A stretch of 11,757 nucleotides of DNA from contig USMH01000019.1 of assembly GCA_900555745.1 (NCBI GenBank), forward strand, positions 1 to 11,757, in the 5' to 3' direction. Below are positions 6,585 through 11,757 of the stretch, in pieces. This DNA is from an uncultured Collinsella sp. Its GTDB lineage: Bacteria > Actinomycetota > Coriobacteriia > Coriobacteriales > Coriobacteriaceae. Position numbers and translations under genes: made by a program. Under the pieces are notes generated by a model. It ran no database searches. It saw only the letters and a list, made by a program, of their open reading frames with translations, and was not told the DNA's origin. Positions within the stretch are counted from its first letter, which is position 1. Each line of letters opens with the position of its first letter.

Positions 6585-7082
6585 CTAATCCTCGCAGGGA
6601 AGGTCGCGCAGGGCCCGGCGCTCAAAGATACGGAAGATTTGCGTATACCACAGGTCCTGCGTGGCCTGCGGCTTTACCAAGATCGTGTCGACACCGGCAA
6701 AGTTGCCGCTCCATACGTCCGTGTACAGCTGGTCACCGATCAGCACGGCCTCATCGGCCGTGGCGCCCAAGCGCTTAAGACCGGCCTTGAGAGCAAACGG
6801 TGCCGGCTTCATGGCATGGCTGATGGCCTCGAGCCCCAGCTCGCGTGCCGACGCCATAACCTGGTCGCGATGCCAGTTGTTGGACACCATGCACAGCTTA
6901 AAGCCCTTGGCATGGGCGGCCTTGAGCCAGGCGGAGACCGCAGCGGGCACCTGCTCGGTATCACGCGGCACCAGGGTGTTATCGCGATCGAGCAGAATGG
7001 CGCGCTTGCCGTCGGCCCAGAGGGTATCAAGGTCGATGCGATCGACCGAGGCAACATATCGTTTGGGGCTAAAAATCCTCAT
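6585..7082 (-). CDS. yqeG: YqeG family HAD IIIA-type phosphatase
   Basis: This is a small HAD-superfamily phosphatase without a cap domain, 165 residues. All four HAD motifs are visible: DRDNT (32-36; D32 nucleophile, D34 acid/base), S67 in VSNN, K92 in MKPAP, and GDQLYTD (116-122) with the metal-binding acidic residues. The family includes Gep4-type phosphatidylglycerophosphate phosphatases, so a role in phospholipid synthesis is possible; the bacterial YqeG substrate is not settled. In Bacillus, yqeG neighbours aroE; here it sits just before aroK, where aroE and aroC stand in Mycobacterium. The ATG at 7082 gives the family-like MRIFSPKRYV; a TTG four codons upstream is less likely. It starts 2 bp after the mltG stop. 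Confidence 0.88.
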   Translation of the reverse strand: MRIFSPKRYVASVDRIDLDTLWADGKRAILLDRDNTLVPRDTEQVPAAVSAWLKAAHAKGFKLCMVSNNWHRDQVMASARELGLEAISHAMKPAPFALKAGLKRLGATADEAVLIGDQLYTDVWSGNFAGVDTILVKPQATQDLWYTQIFRIFERRALRDLPCED

Positions 7083-7084
7083 GA

Positions 7085-8494
7085 TCAATTCCAAGACTGT
7101 TGATGCTCTTCGTAGGTCTTCGAGAAATACTCCTCGTCCTGCGTAATGTAGAAATACAGATCATCGGAGTCGGTCGGCTCAAGGGTGGCCTTGAGTGCCT
7201 CGAGCGACGGAGAGCAAATGGGCGTGGGCGGGAGGCCCTCGTGCTTATAGGTGTTATAGGGGCTATCACTCTGCAGGTCGTCAGCGGTAACCTCGCCAAC
7301 GGTGACATACATCATGGTCGCATCGCTATTGAGGTAGCGCAGACCATCGAGCTTGCCCGCCAGACGGTTATAGAAAACCGATGCCACGTGCGCGCGCTGA
7401 TCGGCGTTAAGGCCCTCGCGCTCGGCGATCGAGGCAAGGTTAACGATGTCGTAATCGGACATATCCACGCCATAGCGCTCTTTGATCTTGGCCTCGCAAC
7501 CGGCAAAATCAAGCGTCTTGTACTCGGCGTTGAACTGGTCAAGCATGGCGCGAATGACATCATCGGCGCTCGGTTTCTTGCCCAGCGAATAGGTCTTGGG
7601 GAACAGGAAACCCTCGAGCGAATCGTTCGCAGCGCCTTTGAGGAACGGATAGTCGTTCACATAATTGCTGGCCTTCGCCTGGTTGAGGAAGTCCTCTTTG
7701 GAGATGCTGTCGTACGCCTGGGCCACGCGGTCGGCAACCTGGTCGACCGTCAGTCCCTCAGGGATTGTCAGTGCATCGGAGCCGGCATTGGGCCCCTCCA
7801 TAAGCTGCTGGACGACCTTGGTCGCGTCCATGAGCGTGGTGAACGAGTAGGTGCCAGGCTTAAGCGACATGTCGGCGTTGAGCTTTTTGACCGCCGCGTA
7901 GTAATCCTTGGGATTCTCGACAATATGGTTCTCGGAGAGAATCGTGGCGATCGCGTCGCCCGAGGCGCCCTCGGGAATCGTAACAGTAACCTGCTGGCCA
8001 GCGGTGACGTTTGCGTCCTCCCCGCCAAGCAAGCCCTTGACGGCCGGTACGGCGAAGAAGGCAATGGCGGCGAGAACGATCACCGCAACCACAGCGCCGA
8101 TAATCATAGACACCGGCGAGCTTTTCTTTTGGGTGCCGCGTCGAGCATGCGTGTTATAGCTCGAACGCGCGGCCGGAGCAACGCCATGCGAGCCGCGTGC
8201 ATGATGCGCGTGCGATTGAGGGGCCTGCGCGCGCTGGGTAGGTGTCTGCTGCTTAAAGCGGGCGCCGCCTGCGGGCTGGGCCGCGCGGGCGGCGGACTGC
8301 TGGGCAGGACGACTAGCAGGCTGCTGGCCCAGACGCTGAGCGGGCTGCGCGGGACGGGAGGAGGGCTGTGTCGGGCGTGCGGCAGGTTGGGCCGCGCGCT
8401 GGGTCGGCTGCATCGGACGCTGACCGGACGGTACAGGGCGCGGCGCAGGCTGTCGTGTACGATTCGGCTGGCGCGGATCGAAAGCGCTAGACAT
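7085..8494 (-). CDS. mltG: Endolytic transglycosylase MltG (YceG-like) with long disordered cytoplasmic tail
   Basis: MltG cuts nascent peptidoglycan strands at the membrane and so sets glycan length. The 469-residue protein begins with about 125 residues of Gln/Pro/Ala/Arg-rich, low-complexity sequence, then one membrane segment (about 128-150, SMIIGAVVAVIVLAAIAFFA), a LysM-like region (about 165-235) and the YceG catalytic domain. The catalytic glutamate is E358 in ASIAERE; EGFLFPKTY (294-302), SPYNTY (411-416) and GLPPTPI (420-426) are further family marks. Positive charge before the helix fits an N-in, C-out topology. The ATG lies within the end of ruvX (8-bp overlap) behind a strong GAGGAGG. 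The cytoplasmic tail is far longer than in Escherichia coli; tails of this kind do occur in actinobacterial MltG. Confidence 0.93.
   Translation of the reverse strand: MSSAFDPRQPNRTRQPAPRPVPSGQRPMQPTQRAAQPAARPTQPSSRPAQPAQRLGQQPASRPAQQSAARAAQPAGGARFKQQTPTQRAQAPQSHAHHARGSHGVAPAARSSYNTHARRGTQKKSSPVSMIIGAVVAVIVLAAIAFFAVPAVKGLLGGEDANVTAGQQVTVTIPEGASGDAIATILSENHIVENPKDYYAAVKKLNADMSLKPGTYSFTTLMDATKVVQQLMEGPNAGSDALTIPEGLTVDQVADRVAQAYDSISKEDFLNQAKASNYVNDYPFLKGAANDSLEGFLFPKTYSLGKKPSADDVIRAMLDQFNAEYKTLDFAGCEAKIKERYGVDMSDYDIVNLASIAEREGLNADQRAHVASVFYNRLAGKLDGLRYLNSDATMMYVTVGEVTADDLQSDSPYNTYKHEGLPPTPICSPSLEALKATLEPTDSDDLYFYITQDEEYFSKTYEEHQQSWN
8225..8467 (-). repeat. Degenerate Gln-Pro-Ala/Arg coding repeat in the MltG tail
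   Basis: Codons 10-90 of mltG encode irregular short units such as QPA, RPAQ, QPAAR and SRPAQ, with at least nine Gln-Pro or Arg-Pro-Ala units. At DNA level this is a run of related GC-rich hexamers to nonamers. It is likely disordered in the protein and prone to length change by slippage; no exact tandem array is seen. Confidence 0.6.
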
Positions 8495-8915
8495 GCAAAA
8501 CCTCCTCGTTTTTGCGATCGAGCCATGTCTGCAAGAACAGGCTGGCGGCGATCATGTCGATCTTGCCCCTCATCTGCTTTTCGTTGAGTCCCTGCTCGCG
8601 CAGGATGCGCTTGGCCTCTTGCGAGGACAGGCGCTCGTCCTCAAACTCCAGCGGAAGATCGAGCTCGTCGGCGATCTTTTGCGCCACGGCGGCAACGCGC
8701 TCAGCCTGGGGGCCGGGCTCGCCGGCCATGGTCAGGGGACGTCCGCTTACCAGGATGTCGGGCTCATAGTCCTCGACCAGGTAGCGAAACGTCTTGGCCA
8801 TACCGGTGACCTCCGCGGCCGGGAGCACCTTGACGGGCATCGCCATCTTGCCATCACGGCTCGAGACGGCGATGCCGATCCTGGTCTCCCCTATGTCCAG
8901 CGCGAGCGCGACCAC
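8487..8915 (-). CDS. ruvX: RuvX/YqgF family Holliday junction resolvase-like nuclease
   Basis: The 142-residue protein has the RNase H-like fold of YqgF/RuvX. The first acidic residue is D7 in ALDIGETRIG, followed by the GRPLTMAGEPGPQ loop (58-70). The second is E94 in DERLSS, and the third is D120 in KIDMIAASLFLQ. RuvX proteins have been linked to 16S rRNA 5'-end maturation and to junction resolution; which applies here is not shown. The start is GTG at 8915-8913, the only start codon between the alaS stop (9 bp away) and the conserved core, and it has no good ribosome site, so it may depend on translation of alaS. alaS-ruvX-mltG is a widely conserved order. Confidence 0.93.
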   Translation of the reverse strand: MVALALDIGETRIGIAVSSRDGKMAMPVKVLPAAEVTGMAKTFRYLVEDYEPDILVSGRPLTMAGEPGPQAERVAAVAQKIADELDLPLEFEDERLSSQEAKRILREQGLNEKQMRGKIDMIAASLFLQTWLDRKNEEVLHV

Positions 8916-8924
8916 AGCGACTAC

Positions 8925-11582
8925 TTAGGCGCCGAGCGCGGTCTTGGCGGCCGCGAGGGCATCGGCGATACCGGCAGCGTTCTTGCCACCGGCCTGGGCC
9001 ATGTTGGGACGGCCGCCACCGCGACCGTCGACCAGACCCGCGATCTGCTTAATCACGTTACCGGCATGGAAACCGGCCTTCACGGCGTCATCGGAGCCGG
9101 CGGCAAGCAGGGCCGGAGTGCCCTTCTCGGTCACGCTGGCAACGACGCAGGCGACAGGGCCGGCAACCTTCTGGTGTACGGTATCCCAGACGTTGCGCAG
9201 GTCAGCAGCCTCAAGGCCCTGGAGCTCAGCGACGACGAGCTTATAGCCGTCGAGCTCGACGGCACCCTCGATGGCGCTGGAGATAACGTCGGAGGAGCCA
9301 CCGGTCAGCGCCTTCTTGAGCTTGTTGGACGTCTCTCGCAGCTCGGCCTGCAGGTTCTCCACACGAGCGGGAACCTCGTCAACGCGGCACTTGAGCGCAG
9401 CGGCAGCGGCGTCAACGAGTGCCAGGCGGTCGGCCATGTAGTCGAGAGCGCCCTTGAAGGTCACGGCCTCGATACGGCGGACGTTGGAGCCCGTAGAGGA
9501 CTCGGAAATGATCTTGAACAGACCGATCTCGGCGGTGTTGGCGGCATGGGTGCCACCGCAGAGCTCACGGGAGAACGGCTTGTCCTCGGCGCCCACAGAG
9601 ACAACGCGGACAACGTCGCCGTACTTCTCGCCAAACAGGGCGACGGCGCCGGCGGCCTTGGCCTCATCGATGCCCATGACGCGGGTCACGACCGGCTTAG
9701 ATGCGAAGATCTGCTGGTTGACCAAGTCCTCAACAGCCTTGAGCTGCTCGGAAGACAGGGCCTCAAAGTGCGTGAAGTCAAAGCGCAGGTGCTCGGGCGT
9801 CACCAGCGAGCCGGCCTGGGAGACATGCTCGCCCAGGACCTGCTTAAGGGCGGCGTCGAGCAGGTGCGTGGCGGTGTGGTTGCGGCGCAGGAAGCCACGG
9901 CGCTCGGCATCGAGCGCGGCGGTCACGGTAGCGCCGACGGTCAGCGTGCCCTCGGCAACGTGGGCGACGTGGGCATACAGGCCGTTGTGGTTCTTGGTAT
10001 CGGAAACGGTCAGCGAAACGCCCTCGGCGGAAAGCTCGCCGGCGTCGCCCTGCTGGCCGCCCATCTCGGCATAGAACGGGGTGCGGTCGAGCACGACCTC
10101 AACATCATCGCCCGCGGCAGCGGACTCGACGGACTCGCCGTTGCGCACGATGGCGACAACCTTGGCGCCTTCGATCACATCGTTGTCATAGCCGTCGAAC
10201 TCGGTCGCAGCGACCTTGTCCGAAAGCTCGACCCACACGTCGTTAAAGCTACCCCAGGCGTCGCCCTTGGCGTTGGCGCGAGCGCGGGCCTTCTGGTCCT
10301 CCATGCAAGCGGTGAAGCCGTCCATATCGACGTCGTGACCGGCGGTGCCGGCGATCTCGACAGTCAGGTCGATGGGGAAACCAAAGGTGTCGTGCAGCTT
10401 AAAGGCAACGTCGCCCGGAAGGACAGCGCCGTCGGCGAGCGCGGCCAGGGCCTCGTCCAGGTAAACGCGGCCGTTGTCGAGCGTCGTGGAAAAACGCTCC
10501 TCCTCGGAGGCAACGATGCCCTTAACGAGCGCAACGTTCTTGAGCAACTCGGGATAGGCCTCGCCCATCTGGGCGTTGACCTCGTCGATAAACTTGGTCA
10601 GGAAGGCGCCCTCGATGCCCAGCAGACGACCGTGGAACACGGCGCGGCGGAGCAGGCGGCGAAGGACGTACTCGCGACCTTCGTTACCGGGCAGGATGCC
10701 GTCCGAGATCATAAAGTCGACGGCACGGGAGTGGTCGGCGATGATACGCAGGGAGCGGCTGGCGCCGGAGTAATCGTCGGCGTCATAGGTCTTGCCGCTG
10801 ATCTTCTCACCGAGCTTGATGAGGTGCTGCATCAGATCGCCGTCGTAGTTGGCGGTCTTGTGCTGCATGATGGCGGCCATGCGCTCCAGACCCATGCCCG
10901 TATCGAGGTTGCGGTGCGGCAGCTCCGGCATGGAGCCGTCCTCCTGGCGGTCGTACTGGGTAAACACGAGGTTCCAGAACTCAAGGAAGCGGTCACAGTC
11001 GCAGCCGGGCTTGCAGTCGGGGCTACCGCAGCCGACCTCCTCGCCCATGTCAAAGTAGATCTCGGAGCACGGACCGCAGGGACCGGTGGGGCCAGCGGCC
11101 CAGAAGTTGTCGTCCTCGCCAAGGCGCGAGATGTGATCCTCGGCAACGCCCAGGGAGCGCCACACGTCGTGGGTCTCGTCGTCCTCAGTAAAGACGGTGA
11201 AGTACAGGCGGTCGAGCGGCAGCTTGAACTCCTTGGTGATGAGCTCAAAGGCCCAAGCGCAAGCCTGCTGCTTGGAGACGCCGCCAAAGGAGAAGTCGCC
11301 GAGCATCTCAAAGAACGAGAGGTGACGGCCGTCCTCGCCGATGCAGTCGATGTCGTTGGTGCGGACGCACTTCTGGCAGGAGATCGCGCCGATCTCCTTC
11401 ATGGTCTTCTTGCCCTGGTAGTACTCCTTAAACTGGTTCATGCCGGCGTTGGCAAGCAGCAGCGAGGGATCGTCGGGAACAAGGGACGAAGAAGGATAGA
11501 GCTTAAGACCGCGCTCCTCAAAGAAGTTGAGGAACTTAGAGCGGATCTCGGCCGTAGTCATTGACGGGTAGTCAGCACTCAT
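8925..11582 (-). CDS. alaS: Alanyl-tRNA synthetase
   Basis: This class II synthetase charges tRNA-Ala and edits mischarged Ser/Gly. The 885-residue protein is full length. The catalytic core starts at about residue 8 (TTAEIRSKFLNFFEERG), with CVRTNDID (72-79) and the FFEMLGDFSFGG block (90-101). The editing domain has the zinc-binding H569-x3-H573 and C675-x3-H679 (CGGTH). The C-Ala domain ends with GRGGGRPNMAQAGG (853-866). A four-cysteine group (C185, C190, C194, C196) sits inside the catalytic domain before EFWNLVF; related insertions are known in other Gram-positive AlaRS. The ATG at 11582 has GAGGAG nine bases upstream; an ATG at 11561 has none. It is the first gene of the unit that runs to the aroB-like gene. 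Confidence 0.97.
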   Translation of the reverse strand: MSADYPSMTTAEIRSKFLNFFEERGLKLYPSSSLVPDDPSLLLANAGMNQFKEYYQGKKTMKEIGAISCQKCVRTNDIDCIGEDGRHLSFFEMLGDFSFGGVSKQQACAWAFELITKEFKLPLDRLYFTVFTEDDETHDVWRSLGVAEDHISRLGEDDNFWAAGPTGPCGPCSEIYFDMGEEVGCGSPDCKPGCDCDRFLEFWNLVFTQYDRQEDGSMPELPHRNLDTGMGLERMAAIMQHKTANYDGDLMQHLIKLGEKISGKTYDADDYSGASRSLRIIADHSRAVDFMISDGILPGNEGREYVLRRLLRRAVFHGRLLGIEGAFLTKFIDEVNAQMGEAYPELLKNVALVKGIVASEEERFSTTLDNGRVYLDEALAALADGAVLPGDVAFKLHDTFGFPIDLTVEIAGTAGHDVDMDGFTACMEDQKARARANAKGDAWGSFNDVWVELSDKVAATEFDGYDNDVIEGAKVVAIVRNGESVESAAAGDDVEVVLDRTPFYAEMGGQQGDAGELSAEGVSLTVSDTKNHNGLYAHVAHVAEGTLTVGATVTAALDAERRGFLRRNHTATHLLDAALKQVLGEHVSQAGSLVTPEHLRFDFTHFEALSSEQLKAVEDLVNQQIFASKPVVTRVMGIDEAKAAGAVALFGEKYGDVVRVVSVGAEDKPFSRELCGGTHAANTAEIGLFKIISESSTGSNVRRIEAVTFKGALDYMADRLALVDAAAAALKCRVDEVPARVENLQAELRETSNKLKKALTGGSSDVISSAIEGAVELDGYKLVVAELQGLEAADLRNVWDTVHQKVAGPVACVVASVTEKGTPALLAAGSDDAVKAGFHAGNVIKQIAGLVDGRGGGRPNMAQAGGKNAAGIADALAAAKTALGA

Positions 11583-11621
11583 AGAGGGAATCTCCTCGGT
11601 TTCACATCGAAACAGTTCAAA

Positions 11622-11656
11622 CGTAACGATATTACCATCCAACCGCCCCCATGCAA
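11622..11656 (-). promoter_or_regulatory. Candidate alaS promoter
   Basis: TTGCAT (11656-11651) and TAATAT (11634-11629) are separated by 16 bases on the minus strand and would give a leader of about 40 bases before alaS. The -35 box touches the U-tract of the preceding terminator, the same compact terminator-then-promoter layout seen before efp. The match is moderate (3 of 6 and 4 of 6). Confidence 0.4.
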
Positions 11657-11684
11657 AAAAGAGGGCCGACATAAAGCCGACCCT
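11655..11684 (-). terminator. Rho-independent terminator upstream of alaS
   Basis: Nine-base arms (11662-11670 and 11676-11684) pair around a five-base loop. On the minus-strand RNA the two imperfect pairs are G-U wobbles, and the stem is followed by C and six U residues (11660-11655). It should end a minus-strand transcript from beyond the right edge, or act as an attenuator in a long alaS leader. The remaining bases, 11685-11757, hold no gene that I can support. Confidence 0.75.
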
Positions 11685-11757
11685 ACAGCGAAAGTGCACG
11701 TTATGTAGGACTGTGCGATCCTTTGAAAAAGACTAATGTAGAATTACATATAAGATT

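Noticed and set aside
7100..8587. Long plus-strand open frame opposite mltG
   Set aside because: It is an antisense shadow of mltG; its Arg/Gly-rich end merely mirrors the low-complexity tail.
8493..11564. A 1023-codon open frame on the plus strand opposite alaS
   Set aside because: It is an antisense shadow. alaS is unmistakable on the other strand, and the frame stays open because GC-rich codon choice avoids TTA, CTA and TCA. The translation is Leu/Gly/Val/His-rich with no recognisable domain, and it crosses the alaS/ruvX boundary.
11583..11757. T-box riboswitch in the alaS leader
   Set aside because: No T-box consensus or specifier-loop layout could be found, and a promoter lies between the terminator and alaS.
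11701..11757. Possible 3' end of a minus-strand gene at the right edge (18 codons then TAA)
   Set aside because: Eighteen AT-rich codons with no recognisable match are too few to call a gene, although the terminator that follows would fit.

Overview
The window looks like a stretch of core chromosome from a GC-rich Gram-positive bacterium. The gene order alaS - ruvX - mltG - (aro genes) - pepP - efp - nusB is the conserved actinobacterial order known from Mycobacterium. The Asp23 gene and the yqeG gene between mltG and aroK point to an anaerobic Coriobacteriia member such as Collinsella. That placement is inferred from gene order and composition, not from a database match. All thirteen genes read on the minus strand, so transcription runs from right to left. 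There is no sign of mobile DNA, tRNA or rRNA genes, or CRISPR.

Layout in the direction of transcription. Right edge (11757-11583): a rho-independent terminator for something beyond the window, then a candidate alaS promoter. Unit 1 (11582-4937): alaS, ruvX, mltG, yqeG (HAD phosphatase), aroK and an AroB-like gene, tightly packed with overlaps or gaps under 10 bp. It ends in a hairpin with a branched interior at 4828-4899. Unit 2 (4804-3674): pepP alone, closed by a strong terminator at 3607-3651. Unit 3 (3514 to beyond the left edge): efp, an Asp23/Gls24 gene, nusB, xseB, tlyA, nadK and the first 15 codons of recN. It starts from a clear TATAAT promoter just after the pepP terminator and is linked by stop/start overlaps.

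Most genes are housekeeping: tRNA charging, translation elongation, ribosomal RNA transcription and methylation, peptidoglycan strand termination, NADP synthesis and DNA repair. The exception is the AroB-like protein at 4937-6046. Its fold-wide similarity to 3-dehydroquinate synthase is plain and its frame is open from end to end. However, the GGGV NAD loop, the GExxK motif, the substrate-binding loop and both zinc-binding histidines are gone, and a cluster of five cysteines occupies the place of the NAD loop. It sits beside an apparently intact shikimate kinase, at a locus where aroE and aroC, present in relatives, are missing. It is the best candidate here for an undescribed function.
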